The notes: generated by a model not told the origin, from the letters alone. 64,000 bases of DNA from Rhizobium sp. SL42 (GCF_021729845.1 NZ_CP063398.1:496001-560000), one strand, 5' to 3'; positions 30,782 to 39,665 are shown, counted from the first letter of the stretch. Translations and numbers: made by a program.

Positions 30782-31366
30782 ATGAATTCAATCGCATCCC
30801 TGACCAGGCAGCTTGGCCGGCTCAACGCCGCCGTGCTCGCGGTCGGACTCTGGCTTGGCGCCGGCGCGCTCGGCATCATGCTCTTCTTCATGCTGATGCA
30901 GGTCTTCTTCCGCTATTTCCTCGGCAATGCCCTGCCCTGGAGCGAGGAAGCCTCGCGCTTTCTGATGCTCTGGATGACCGGCCTCATGGTTCCCACCGCC
31001 TTTCGCCAGGGCGGCTTCGTCGCCATCAGCATGATCACCGACCACCTGCCGCGCCTGCTTGCGGACGTGATCGCGCTTGCCTTCCTGCTGCTCAGCATCA
31101 CCGTGCTCTATGTCGGCATGCGGATCGGCTGGAACGAGGTCACCGGCATTGGCGGCAAATTCGCCATGTCGGCCATCGCCGTTCCCACATCCTTCGACCT
31201 CTCCACCTGGATGAAGGTGCCGCGCGGCTGGATGATGGCCTCGCTCGCCACCGGCATCACGCTGATGTTCGTCGTCAATATCGAACTCATCCTGCGCGCC
31301 CTTCTCAACCTTTTCGGAGAGCGGCTCGCGCCGATCCCGATCGCCGGACAGTTGGGAGCCGAATGA
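30782..31366 (+). CDS. TRAP transporter small membrane subunit (DctQ family)
   Basis: 194 residues with four helices. The DctQ signatures are MQVFFRYFLGNALPWSEEASRFLMLWMTGLMVPTAFRQGGFV. It bridges the binding protein and large permease of a sodium-driven TRAP importer. ATG at 30782 with GGTGGAG upstream is preferred to the GTG five codons earlier. Its stop overlaps the next gene. Confidence 0.92.
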   Translation: MNSIASLTRQLGRLNAAVLAVGLWLGAGALGIMLFFMLMQVFFRYFLGNALPWSEEASRFLMLWMTGLMVPTAFRQGGFVAISMITDHLPRLLADVIALAFLLLSITVLYVGMRIGWNEVTGIGGKFAMSAIAVPTSFDLSTWMKVPRGWMMASLATGITLMFVVNIELILRALLNLFGERLAPIPIAGQLGAE

Positions 31367-32655
31367 TGCTGAGCCTTTTCCTGCCCCTCTTCATCGCCTT
31401 CCTGCTGTTCGGCCTGCCGATCGTCTTCGGCCTGATCGCGGCCCCCGCCATCCTGCTGTGGATGAACGGCCAGGAGCGCGACATCGTGCTGCTCTACCGC
31501 AACATCTATGCCGGCATGGACAGCTTTCCGCTGATGGCCATCCCGTTCTTCATGCTGACGGGCGAATTGATGAACCGCGCCGGCATTACCGTGCGCATCA
31601 TCCACTTCGCCCAGGCCATGGTCGGCCACATGCGCGGCGGCCTTGCCCAGGTGAATGTCGTGGATTCCATGATGTTTGCCGGCATATCCGGCTCGGCCGT
31701 CGCCGACGTCTCCGCGCTGGGCGCCATGCTGATCCCGGCCATGGAGAAGGAAGGCTATACCCGCCGCTTCGCCGCCGGCATCACGGCGGCGTCGGCCATT
31801 ATCGGGCCGATCATCCCGCCGTCCGGCATCATGATCATCTATGCCTATGTCATGGGTGAAAGCGTCGCTGCCCTCTTCCTCGCCGGCATCGTGCCGGGCA
31901 TCCTGATCGGCATCAGCCTGATGGTGATGATCCGGCTGATGGCCAATCACTATGACCTGCCGGCAGCCACCCAGCGTGCCTCCTGGCGCCAGCGCGGCGA
32001 AGCGATGGTCGGTGCCTTCTGGCCGCTACTCACCCCCGTCATCATCATGGGCGGCATTCTCGGCGGCGTCTTTACGCCCACGGAAGCCGCTGCAATCGCC
32101 GCAGGCTATGCCTTCTTCCTCGGTCTCTTCGTCATCCGCACGCTCGAATACCGCGACATTCCCGGCATCCTGATGCGGGCTGCCATGACGTCTGCAGTCG
32201 TGCTGCTTCTGATTGGTGCTGCAATGGCCTTCAAGACCGTCGCCTCGCTTGCCCATACGCCGGAGCTCCTGGCCGATATCTTCCTCAGCCTCAGCGACAA
32301 TCCGCTGGTTCTGCTCTTCCTCGTCAACATCCTGTTGTTTGTCGTCGGCATGTTCCTCGATGCGGGGCCGGCGATCATCGTGCTCGGACCGATCCTCGGG
32401 CCGATCTTCACCCAACTCGGCGTCGATCCGGTGCATTTTGCCATCATCATGGTGGTGAACCTGACGGTCGGCCTTCTGACGCCGCCAATGGGCCTCGTGC
32501 TTTTCGTCACGTCCACGGTCTCCGGGCTGAAGGTCGAGACGGTAGCCAAGGCCGTCATGCCTTTCCTTCTGGCGGAAATCGCCGTGATCTTCCTGATCAC
32601 CTATTTCCCTGCCTTGACCCTGACAGTCCCGCGTCTTGCGGGCTTCGTCGACTAA
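31363..32655 (+). CDS. TRAP transporter large permease (DctM family)
   Basis: 430 residues, about 12 helices. The family blocks are FPLMAIPFFMLTGELMNRAGIT, GGLAQVNVVDSMMFAGISGSAVADVSALGAMLIPAM, ITAASAIIGPIIPPSGIMIIYAY and LTVGLLTPPMGLVLFV. It is the translocating subunit. Two adjacent ATGs overlap the DctQ stop. An apparent upstream extension is only open sequence within dctQ. Confidence 0.95.
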   Translation: MMLSLFLPLFIAFLLFGLPIVFGLIAAPAILLWMNGQERDIVLLYRNIYAGMDSFPLMAIPFFMLTGELMNRAGITVRIIHFAQAMVGHMRGGLAQVNVVDSMMFAGISGSAVADVSALGAMLIPAMEKEGYTRRFAAGITAASAIIGPIIPPSGIMIIYAYVMGESVAALFLAGIVPGILIGISLMVMIRLMANHYDLPAATQRASWRQRGEAMVGAFWPLLTPVIIMGGILGGVFTPTEAAAIAAGYAFFLGLFVIRTLEYRDIPGILMRAAMTSAVVLLLIGAAMAFKTVASLAHTPELLADIFLSLSDNPLVLLFLVNILLFVVGMFLDAGPAIIVLGPILGPIFTQLGVDPVHFAIIMVVNLTVGLLTPPMGLVLFVTSTVSGLKVETVAKAVMPFLLAEIAVIFLITYFPALTLTVPRLAGFVD

Positions 32656-32679
32656 CTTGAAAAAACGGGAGGTACCGAA

Positions 32680-33735
32680 ATGCTCAAGTCCATGCTGAAG
32701 ACCCTGTTGCTTGCCAGCGCGCTCACCGTCACCGGTGTCGCCCAGGCAGCCGATATCACACTGCGGGCCACGGCCAATTCCAACGAGAATGACGAGGATT
32801 ATGATGGCCTCGTCGTGTTCAAGAACTATGTCGAAAATGCCTCGAACGGTGCGATTGCCGTCGAGATCTTCATGGGCACCCAGCTTTGCGCCACCGGCGA
32901 GGAATGCCTGCAGGGCATCGCCGACGGCTCGCTCGACGTCTATATCTCGACCTCGGGCGGTGCTGCGGGCCTCTTCCCCTATATCCAGGTTCTCGACCTG
33001 CCCTACCTGATGAATGACGACCGCGTCGCGGAAGCGGTTCTCACCGGCGACTTTCCGCGCAAGCTGCGTGACCGCGCGCTTACCGACAGCGACAACAAGA
33101 TCCGCCTGATGACGATCGGCAATACCGGTGGCTGGCGCAACTATGCCAATACCAAGCAGACCGTGAAATCGCCTGCGGACCTCAAGGGCCTGAAGATGCG
33201 TACCGTGCCGGCCGACCTGCCGCAGCAGGCCGCGACCGCCGTGGGTGCGGCCCCGACGCCGATCCCGTGGCCGGAACTCTTCACCTCACTGCAGACAGGC
33301 GTTGTCGAAGGCACCGCCAACGGCATTACCGACATCATGTCGATGAAGTTCCCGGATGCCGGCCTGAAATACCTGACGCTCGACGGCCACAGCTATATGG
33401 GCGCCTTCTGGTGGATGTCGAATGACCGCTTCACCGGCCTGACACCGGAGCAGAAGCAGATCGTCGTCGACGGCTTCGCAGCGCTCCAGCAGGCAACCTT
33501 CGCCTCGCCGAAGCGCAAGGAAATCGCCGCCTATCAGGACTTCGCCAAGGCCGGCGGCGAGATCTACGTGCCGACGGCTGCCGAAAAAGAAGCCTTCAAG
33601 GCCGCCGTCTCGCCGGTCTTCGACTGGTTCAAGGGCAATGTGACCGGTGGTGCTGAAGTCTTCGACCAGTTCACCGCCGCTGTCGCCGAGGCACAGAAGA
33701 AGGTCGACGCAGAGCGCGCCGCCGAACTGAACTGA
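32680..33735 (+). CDS. TRAP transporter substrate-binding protein (DctP family)
   Basis: 351 residues: Sec signal peptide (MLKSMLKTLLLASALTVTGVAQA), then the DctP fold. The conserved arginine that grips carboxylates should be in LKGLKMRTVPADL; the following PTPIPWPELFTSLQTGVVEGTANGITDIMSMKF block is diagnostic. TRAP ligands usually carry a carboxylate, sometimes a sulfonate. The binding protein comes last (Q-M-P), a less common gene order. A stable GCAA-loop hairpin follows. Confidence 0.93.
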   Translation: MLKSMLKTLLLASALTVTGVAQAADITLRATANSNENDEDYDGLVVFKNYVENASNGAIAVEIFMGTQLCATGEECLQGIADGSLDVYISTSGGAAGLFPYIQVLDLPYLMNDDRVAEAVLTGDFPRKLRDRALTDSDNKIRLMTIGNTGGWRNYANTKQTVKSPADLKGLKMRTVPADLPQQAATAVGAAPTPIPWPELFTSLQTGVVEGTANGITDIMSMKFPDAGLKYLTLDGHSYMGAFWWMSNDRFTGLTPEQKQIVVDGFAALQQATFASPKRKEIAAYQDFAKAGGEIYVPTAAEKEAFKAAVSPVFDWFKGNVTGGAEVFDQFTAAVAEAQKKVDAERAAELN

Positions 33736-33749
33736 ACTGAACCCATGAT

Positions 33750-33777
33750 AGGGATGCGCGGGCAACCGCGCATCCCT
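33750..33777 (+). terminator. Twelve-pair hairpin with GCAA tetraloop after the TRAP operon
   Basis: AGGGATGCGCGG and CCGCGCATCCCT pair perfectly around GCAA, a stable GNRA loop. It begins 15 bases after the dctP stop. No U-tract follows, so it may protect the 3' end of the binding-protein mRNA rather than terminate fully. Confidence 0.55.
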
Positions 33778-33842
33778 AACCAACCGCCCGAGACCGGCGC
33801 GTGACAATGCACGACGCCGGGCGGCTCTTTCACAGGTGCTAA

Positions 33843-34898
33843 ATGTCCGTGCCGTCCCCCACTCCGCCCGACCACCGGCGGGAACAATCCCTCTCGTCGT
33901 TCGCGGATGACTGCCGTCGGCGTTTCCCCGGCCTCTCAGTGACGATCCTGATCGCACTCGCTTCGGCTTTCCTGTCGGAGCACTACGGTGCGCCGGCGAT
34001 GCTGCTGGCGATCCTGATCGGGCTAGCGCTGCATTTCCTCGCGGAAGACCCTAAGACTGAGCATGGACTGGACTTTGCCTCCCGCACGGTGCTCAGGCTC
34101 GGCATTGCCCTTCTTGGTCTCAGGGTCAGCGTCGGCATGTTCGCCGAACTGGGGACCACCGTGATTGTCATGATTGTTGCCTCCGTGGTCATGACCATCC
34201 TCTTCGGCCTGTTGGCATCGCGACTTTCAGGACAAGGCAGCCGCTTTGGTTTCCTCACTGGCGGCGCGGTGGCGATCTGCGGCGCATCCGCAGCGATGGC
34301 GATTTCGGCCGCCCTGGGCGGCGCACGCGACAAGGAAGCAGACCAACAGATGGTTTTCACCGTGATCGGCGTGACGATGCTCTCGACGCTCGCGATGATC
34401 TTCTATCCGATCCTCGCCAGCCAGGCGGGGCTCGACGAGCATGCCACCGGCATCTTTCTCGGCGCCACCATCCATGACGTCGCCCAGGTCGCCGGTGCAG
34501 GCTTTTCCGTTTCCGTGCCGGCCGGCGAAACCGCCGTGTTCGTAAAGCTGATCCGCGTGACCATGCTGGCCCCTGTCGTGCTCGTCGCAGCCTTGGTTTT
34601 CCGCCGCAACCTCCGCGACACAGAAGCTGTCCGTCGGCCACCATTGCTCCCGGCTTTCGTTATCGTATTCCTGGCGCTGGCGAGCCTCAATTCCCTTGTC
34701 GCAATACCGCCGGCAATCGCAGACTGGGCTGGCACGGTTTCACGCTGGTCTCTGCTCGTCGCCATAGCGGCTGTTGGCGTAAAGACATCATTGCCGGAAG
34801 TTTTCCGCATTGGCGGTCGCGCAATCGGATTGCTGATAGGAGAAACCGTATTCCTGGCACTCTTCGTGCTTGTGGCACTGACGATTGCCGCGACCTAG
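33843..34898 (+). CDS. YeiH/UPF0324-family putative sulfate/sulfite exporter
   Basis: 351 residues with about ten membrane helices. Family signatures: RTVLRLGIALLGLRVS, FLTGGAVAICGASAAMAISA, GATIHDVAQVAGAGFSVS, VKLIRVTMLAPVVL and SLLVAIAAVGVKTSLPEV. COG2855 members are annotated as sulfate exporters and recur in sulfonate-degradation gene sets. Here it directly follows a TRAP and flavin-monooxygenase cluster that may release sulfite. A signal-like hydrophilic N-terminus of about 30 residues precedes helix 1. Substrate not proven. Confidence 0.85.
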   Translation: MSVPSPTPPDHRREQSLSSFADDCRRRFPGLSVTILIALASAFLSEHYGAPAMLLAILIGLALHFLAEDPKTEHGLDFASRTVLRLGIALLGLRVSVGMFAELGTTVIVMIVASVVMTILFGLLASRLSGQGSRFGFLTGGAVAICGASAAMAISAALGGARDKEADQQMVFTVIGVTMLSTLAMIFYPILASQAGLDEHATGIFLGATIHDVAQVAGAGFSVSVPAGETAVFVKLIRVTMLAPVVLVAALVFRRNLRDTEAVRRPPLLPAFVIVFLALASLNSLVAIPPAIADWAGTVSRWSLLVAIAAVGVKTSLPEVFRIGGRAIGLLIGETVFLALFVLVALTIAAT

Positions 34899-35247
34899 AA
34901 GGGCCAGGGGCTGGACTTACTCGTCGAATGGAAATGGGTCACTGCGTCCAGCATTGGTGCTGCACTCGTGGTCATCACTACCCATTTGGCCGCTCAATGA
35001 CACCGCAGGTTTCATGAGCCGCAGGTTGGTACATAGTGAAGACAGCGCCCTTGCCGTACACGACAGTTTATTCCTTCAACCGGCTTCAGAACGGCCGGAC
35101 CTGAGCTGCCCTCTGTCAAGGCAGGTTAAATCGTGCCATCTTTCCTACGCGTGATATAACTTTGGATTGAAAATTCGCTGGAGCATTTTGCGGCCGGTAT
35201 GCGTGCCGACAGATCAAATTGCCTTTCCCGATAACAAGGAGCCAGTC
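34899..35247. other. Intergenic region, possible gene remnant
   Basis: 349 bases without a complete gene. On the plus strand about 27 codons up to a TGA near 35000 read WKWVTASSIGAALVVITTHL, a membrane-helix-like segment with no in-frame ATG, so it may be the tail of a lost gene. The remainder becomes AT-richer and should hold the promoter of the gene at 35248. Confidence 0.35.
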
Positions 35248-36453
35248 ATGTCGGAGAACCCCAAAGAAGGCCTGGATCGTCGCGACTTCATGATTGCATC
35301 CATTGTCACACTCGGCGCGGCGGCGGCTGTCACCGGCGATGCCGGGCCGGCGAAAGCCCAGGACACGCAGGCACCCTCGGGCGATACGACATCGGATGGG
35401 GCGCTGGGAACTGTCTATACGGGCGAAGTGATTCAGGGGAAGAAGGTTGTCAGCGCACTCGACGTCAACGACCTGGAGCCTGGAAAAAGGCACCTCTTGT
35501 ATTTCCAGGGTGTGCAGATGCCGACCGGACAGCACTGGTATGTATCGGTCACGGTCGCCAAAGGCATAAAGCCGGGCAAGCGCGTCGTCTTGACCAGTGG
35601 CGTGCATGGCGACGAAATGAGTTCCATCCATACGATCCTGACGGTGATGAACCAGCTCGATCCCGCAGCGATGTCAGGTACCGTGATGGCCGTGACGGAC
35701 ATATCTCGGCCGGCCATCGAAGGCATGCAGCGGCGATGGCCCGACTTTGGCAGGGGCAGCGACCTGATTGACATGAATCGGGAATGGCCTGGCAACGAGA
35801 ATGGTGCCACCGCGCCCAGCCGTCATGCGGGGCTCCTGTTCAACCGCCTGCTGCGGCCGAACGCCGACGCTGCCATCGACTTCCACACCGGAACTACCGG
35901 TTTCGACGTTACCGCATTCAATATCGGCGCCATGGATGTGCCAGAGGTCAAGGCGATGCTGGAACTCTATCCCGTCGGCCAGATTTTCGACAGTCATGTG
36001 TATCCGGGTGTGCTTCACAACGCATTTGTCGACGCAGGCATTCCCGCCTTCTGCCCTGAGATCGGCGCCGCAAGGGTTCTGGACATCGAGATGATCTCGC
36101 TATTCGTCGAAGGCACGATGAACGTTCTCAAGCATCACGGCATCATTGCCGGACCCATGGGACGCACCGGCAAGGACGTCAGCGTCTTTCTCGGCAACAG
36201 CGCGTTTCCGATACTGGCAACAGAGGGCGGCATCGTCGAGCATCTGGTCAAGCTCGATGACAAGGTCAAGGCGGGCCAAAAGGTGGCAATCCAACGAAAC
36301 AGCTTCGGGGAATTGGTTGCCGAATACACGAGTGGCGTAGACGGCGTGATTACCGGACTGCGCAGCGACGCAATGTCCGAACCTGGAAATCCCCTGGCCT
36401 TTATTCTCTTCAACCAGGCCGCGCCGGAAGATGCCGTGACTTATCCAGAGTAG
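35248..36453 (+). CDS. Tat-exported succinylglutamate desuccinylase/aspartoacylase-family protein
   Basis: 401 residues. The N-terminus DRRDFMIASIVTLGAAAAVTG with alanine-rich end (AKAQD) is a twin-arginine signal. The M14-like AstE/AspA domain shows zinc ligands in SGVHGDEMSSI (His and Glu) and later DFHTGTTG (His), plus the substrate arginine region DMNREWPG. A C-terminal beta-barrel-like tail (VKLDDKVKAGQKVAIQRNSFGEL) resembles the lipoyl-like end of such enzymes. It likely hydrolyses an N-acyl or amide bond in the periplasm. AAGGAG lies upstream of ATG 35248. It is a single-gene unit, convergent with the lipid cluster. Confidence 0.83.
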   Translation: MSENPKEGLDRRDFMIASIVTLGAAAAVTGDAGPAKAQDTQAPSGDTTSDGALGTVYTGEVIQGKKVVSALDVNDLEPGKRHLLYFQGVQMPTGQHWYVSVTVAKGIKPGKRVVLTSGVHGDEMSSIHTILTVMNQLDPAAMSGTVMAVTDISRPAIEGMQRRWPDFGRGSDLIDMNREWPGNENGATAPSRHAGLLFNRLLRPNADAAIDFHTGTTGFDVTAFNIGAMDVPEVKAMLELYPVGQIFDSHVYPGVLHNAFVDAGIPAFCPEIGAARVLDIEMISLFVEGTMNVLKHHGIIAGPMGRTGKDVSVFLGNSAFPILATEGGIVEHLVKLDDKVKAGQKVAIQRNSFGELVAEYTSGVDGVITGLRSDAMSEPGNPLAFILFNQAAPEDAVTYPE

Positions 36454-36630
36454 ATCAAGGAAGGCAATGCCATCGACTTCGCCATCTTCGCCGCCAAACT
36501 ACACGTCCATAGCAACGTCGGTCGCGCCCACCTCACCGCCGCCTGCTCTTGGTCACACGAACGCGAGCTTGACCCTGCTTCGCGATGGTATGGCATTGCT
36601 CAATTTTGTCCGGCTGGCTTCAGGCGCGTT

Positions 36631-37272
36631 TCAGGCGCGTTTCAGGCGCTTGATCAGCGTACCTGCGCGGCGAAGAGCCGTGAATGCAGCCCCAACAGCA
36701 ACCACGGACAACCCGATCACCAGCAATTGATTGTGTCCACCCCAAAGCGGCTCGACAATAGTCGCCAATGTCGCTGCCGTCACCGTTGCCATTCGATGCT
36801 GCTTGGCCATCGGGCCGGAGAAGTCGCTGGGGTGGCCATTGGCCCGGCCCAGTTCACGAACATAAGCAGTCAACACGGCGAAGGCACCAGCTGCCCATCC
36901 GAGATCCGGCATGCCGATGCCATAGCCGAGGCCCACAAAGATCAACAGATCGGCAACGCGGTCGGGAAACTCATTCCAGAATGGACCGTCAGGCTCTCCC
37001 TTTCCGCCCTCGATGGCGACCATGCCGTCGAAGAGGTTGCAAAGCAGCCGGGCCTGACAACCAAGCGCCGCGAGCAGAAGCAGGCTCACACGCGGCCAAC
37101 CGCTTGCAGCACCGGCCCAATAGAAAGCCGCGCCGGCAATTGCGGCCGCCAACATGCTCGCCCGAGATATCTGGTTAGGCGTGATAGCGCGCACTGCCAG
37201 CCAGCGGGCAATTGCGCCGGCCCAGCGCGTATTGCGACTGTCCAGCGGTCGTCGGTCGCCTGTATCGGTCAT
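36631..37272 (-). CDS. CDP-alcohol phosphatidyltransferase-family protein (YnbA-like)
   Basis: 213 residues with about six helices. The CDP-alcohol motif is present but altered: CNLFDGMVAIEGGKGEPDG then NEFPDRVAD. Relative to D-x2-DG-x2-AR-x8-G-x3-D-x3-D, the first Asp is Asn, the Arg is Ile and the Gly is Asn, while DG and the final D-x3-D remain. It would transfer a phosphatidyl group to an alcohol in the inner membrane, if active. It overlaps the upstream gene by ATGA. Tandem TTCAGGCGCGT repeats run across its 3' end. Confidence 0.78.
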   Translation of the reverse strand: MTDTGDRRPLDSRNTRWAGAIARWLAVRAITPNQISRASMLAAAIAGAAFYWAGAASGWPRVSLLLLAALGCQARLLCNLFDGMVAIEGGKGEPDGPFWNEFPDRVADLLIFVGLGYGIGMPDLGWAAGAFAVLTAYVRELGRANGHPSDFSGPMAKQHRMATVTAATLATIVEPLWGGHNQLLVIGLSVVAVGAAFTALRRAGTLIKRLKRA

Positions 37273-37673
37273 GGTCCTGTCCTTGAAGAGATCGAATAGT
37301 TGTAGAGCGCGGCGTAGCTGCTCGATACCAGAAGCGGAACAGCAATCGTCCTCCATATCTCAGGCGTGCCGCTTGCCGCATGGATAGCAAGGAGAAGACA
37401 AGCCGACCCGACGCAGGCAATAACCGGAGGAGCCCACAGTTGCGTCGGGTAGGCAATTCGCCGCGAAAGCCAGTCAATGACCGATTTTAGAAAGAGGGTC
37501 AGGCAAGCCGACATCGCACCCTGTACAAGACCGGCATAAGCCGGTCGCGGCATGTCATGGGCCCGATTGACGAAGACCGCCCAGCCACCCATGGCAATGA
37601 AGGCGAACAGCACATGCACCCGTCCATCGCGGGCAAACCGTCGCAAGAGGCCCAAAGTCAAAGCGACCACCAA
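37269..37673 (-). CDS. Small four-helix membrane protein of lipid cluster
   Basis: 134 residues, starting at TTG 37673 or GTG 37670 inside the end of the CDP-diglyceride synthase-like gene and ending in ATGA overlap with the phosphatidyltransferase-like gene. Four hydrophobic stretches are visible (LFAFIAMGGWAVFV, GLVQGAMSACLTLFL, APPVIACVGSACLLLAIHA, AVPLLVSSSYAALY). No family recognised. Overlaps on both sides argue that it is a real coupled gene acting in the same pathway. Confidence 0.7.
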   Translation of the reverse strand: MVVALTLGLLRRFARDGRVHVLFAFIAMGGWAVFVNRAHDMPRPAYAGLVQGAMSACLTLFLKSVIDWLSRRIAYPTQLWAPPVIACVGSACLLLAIHAASGTPEIWRTIAVPLLVSSSYAALYNYSISSRTGP

Positions 37674-38605
37674 TAGCGAACGATATGAAAGAAGATCGGC
37701 GCGGAGAAGACAACGGAATCGAGCCGGTCAATCAGGCCACCGTGACCTTCGATCAAATGGCCCCAGTCCTTCACCCCGCGGTCGCGTTTGATCGCCGACA
37801 TGACCAGACCACCGAAGAAGCCCATCAGTGTTATGATGAAGGCCAGGAGGCCCGCCTGGAATGGCGTGAATGGCGTGATCCACCACAGGGCAGAGCCAAT
37901 CAGCGTGGCACTGATGACGCCGCCGACAAAGCCCTCCACAGTTTTGGAGGGCGACAGTTTTGGAGCGATCCTGGTCCGGCCGAACATCTTGCCCCAGACA
38001 TATTGCAGGACGTCACTGAGTTGCACAACGATAACCAGAAAGGCGATCAGAAGGACATTCCGGCCCTCGTAGCCGGGAATGTGCAGGGTCAGCAATGCCG
38101 GCACATGTGAAGCGCAAAAGACGCAGATCATCAACGCCCACTGCACTTCAGCGATGCGAACCAGAAAGCGTTCCGTGTCGCCTCTGAGCACGGAAACGAT
38201 CGGCATCAGCAGGAAGGCGTAAACCGGGATGAAGATCGAGAAGATGCCGTATTCTTCCGCCCAGAGCAGATAGTATTGGATCGGCACGACAAGGAAAAAT
38301 GCCGCGGCAAGGGCCCAATGATCGGCCCGGCGCGTGTTGATCAGCGTTACGAATTCGCGCAATGCGGCGAAAGAGCAGAATGCGAACAAGACCAGCACAC
38401 CGATGCGGCCCGCGACGAAGGCAAGGCCGATCAGCACCACCATCACCCACCAGGCCTTGATGCGCGCATTGAGGTTTTCGATCGAGGCGTTCGAACCGGT
38501 CGGTGAAAAGCGCTGCTCGAGCGCGTAGCCGACGATCGATGCAAAGATCAGCACACCGAAGATACCGGTCACGAGCATCAGGAGATCAGAATTCGCGGGA
38601 CTCAT
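37658..38605 (-). CDS. Phosphatidate cytidylyltransferase-like protein (CdsA/YnbB family)
   Basis: 315 residues with eight or nine helices. The CdsA signature is intact near the C-terminus: SAIKRDRGVKDWGHLIEGHGGLIDRLDS. It makes CDP-activated lipid from CTP and phosphatidate-like acceptor. Because it is clustered with a YnbA-like transferase and an acyltransferase, it is probably a second, specialised enzyme rather than the housekeeping CdsA, which normally lies with uppS and dxr. It overlaps plsC-like and the small membrane gene. Confidence 0.88.
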   Translation of the reverse strand: MSPANSDLLMLVTGIFGVLIFASIVGYALEQRFSPTGSNASIENLNARIKAWWVMVVLIGLAFVAGRIGVLVLFAFCSFAALREFVTLINTRRADHWALAAAFFLVVPIQYYLLWAEEYGIFSIFIPVYAFLLMPIVSVLRGDTERFLVRIAEVQWALMICVFCASHVPALLTLHIPGYEGRNVLLIAFLVIVVQLSDVLQYVWGKMFGRTRIAPKLSPSKTVEGFVGGVISATLIGSALWWITPFTPFQAGLLAFIITLMGFFGGLVMSAIKRDRGVKDWGHLIEGHGGLIDRLDSVVFSAPIFFHIVRYWWSL

Positions 38606-39246
38606 TCGCCACTCCCTGCCGGTCGAGGAGACAGGGCCAAAAGGGCGGTCTGCATCCGTTCGAGAAACACGTCCTTGCCTTCGTCAGGCTCGACGCGCAA
38701 TGGGTTTCCGAAGGTCACGGTACATATCAGCGGGATCGGCACAATCTCTCCCTTCGGCATCACCCGGTTCAAATTATTGATCCAGACCGGAACGAGGTCT
38801 GTGTCAGGGCGAGTTGCGACCAGATGGAAGATGCCGCTTTTGAACGGCAGGAGCGGCGCATCGGTCTGGTTTCGCGTGCCTTCGGGGAAAAGAATGAGAG
38901 ACGATCCGGCGTCAATGGCTTCGGCCATCTGCTGGATCGGATCATGGACGCGGTTCTCACGCTCCCTTGCAATCAGGACCGCGTTGAACACGTCACTGCC
39001 AATGAACCGCGTGAGCCTGGATTTCAGCCAGTATTCGGCCCCCGCGACAGGGCGGGTTCGCTGCCGCAGGCGTGGAGGCAGAACTGCCCAAACGAGCACG
39101 AAATCGCCGTGGCTGGAGTGGTTGGCGAAATATATGCACGGACGGGCTGGCAGCCCCCCTTCCGGCCAGATTGTGCGAACCGCCGTGACTGCGCGGGCAA
39201 ACAGCACGATCACTGCCGCTGCAGCCTGTGCCAGCAAAGCCTTCAT
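38602..39246 (-). CDS. Lysophospholipid (1-acylglycerol-3-phosphate) acyltransferase, PlsC family
   Basis: 214 residues. The HX4D catalytic motif is NHSSHGD, and the substrate motif FPEGTRN follows about 65 residues later. A membrane anchor occupies residues 3-23. It acylates a lysophospholipid to phosphatidate, which feeds the adjacent CdsA-like enzyme. It is first of four overlapping minus-strand genes. Confidence 0.9.
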   Translation of the reverse strand: MKALLAQAAAAVIVLFARAVTAVRTIWPEGGLPARPCIYFANHSSHGDFVLVWAVLPPRLRQRTRPVAGAEYWLKSRLTRFIGSDVFNAVLIARERENRVHDPIQQMAEAIDAGSSLILFPEGTRNQTDAPLLPFKSGIFHLVATRPDTDLVPVWINNLNRVMPKGEIVPIPLICTVTFGNPLRVEPDEGKDVFLERMQTALLALSPRPAGSGE

Positions 39247-39665
39247 CCATCCCCCCCTACGACCTGACCGTGCAATATCGCCAAGCGAACTCTATCATCT
39301 GCACGGGTGGAAGAAAGATCCGTTGCCAAATCTCGAACGACGCAAACAAGCGCAAGATTCTGCTAGGTGTGGCTGCCGGTGTGAAGGGAATCGTTCCCGA
39401 CGGGTTTCGGCACACCTGGATGCACTTATTGCCCAGAACTTCCGAAAGGGCAGTCTTGATGCATGCCTGTGCGGATCTAGTAGCCCATTTCGTCGAAAGT
39501 GCATGCACCACGCAAGACTACTTAACCGCAGAATGAAAACGGGGGCGACGAGAAAGGCTGTCCAAGCCTCTCGGTTCACACGGTTATGTTCCGACGTTCA
39601 GCGGCCGCATTCGACGAACTCAGATGTTCGCCGGGCGCAGCGACCTATTGGAGGAAGCTAATGTT
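39247..39665. other. Intergenic region, no convincing gene
   Basis: 419 bases between the 5' end of the acyltransferase gene and the 3' end of the AKR-RidA gene. Short frames on both strands (for example 39228-39536 plus) show no family and no ribosome site. The half near 39250-39350 is moderately AT-rich and should contain the lipid-cluster promoter on the minus strand. Confidence 0.5.
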
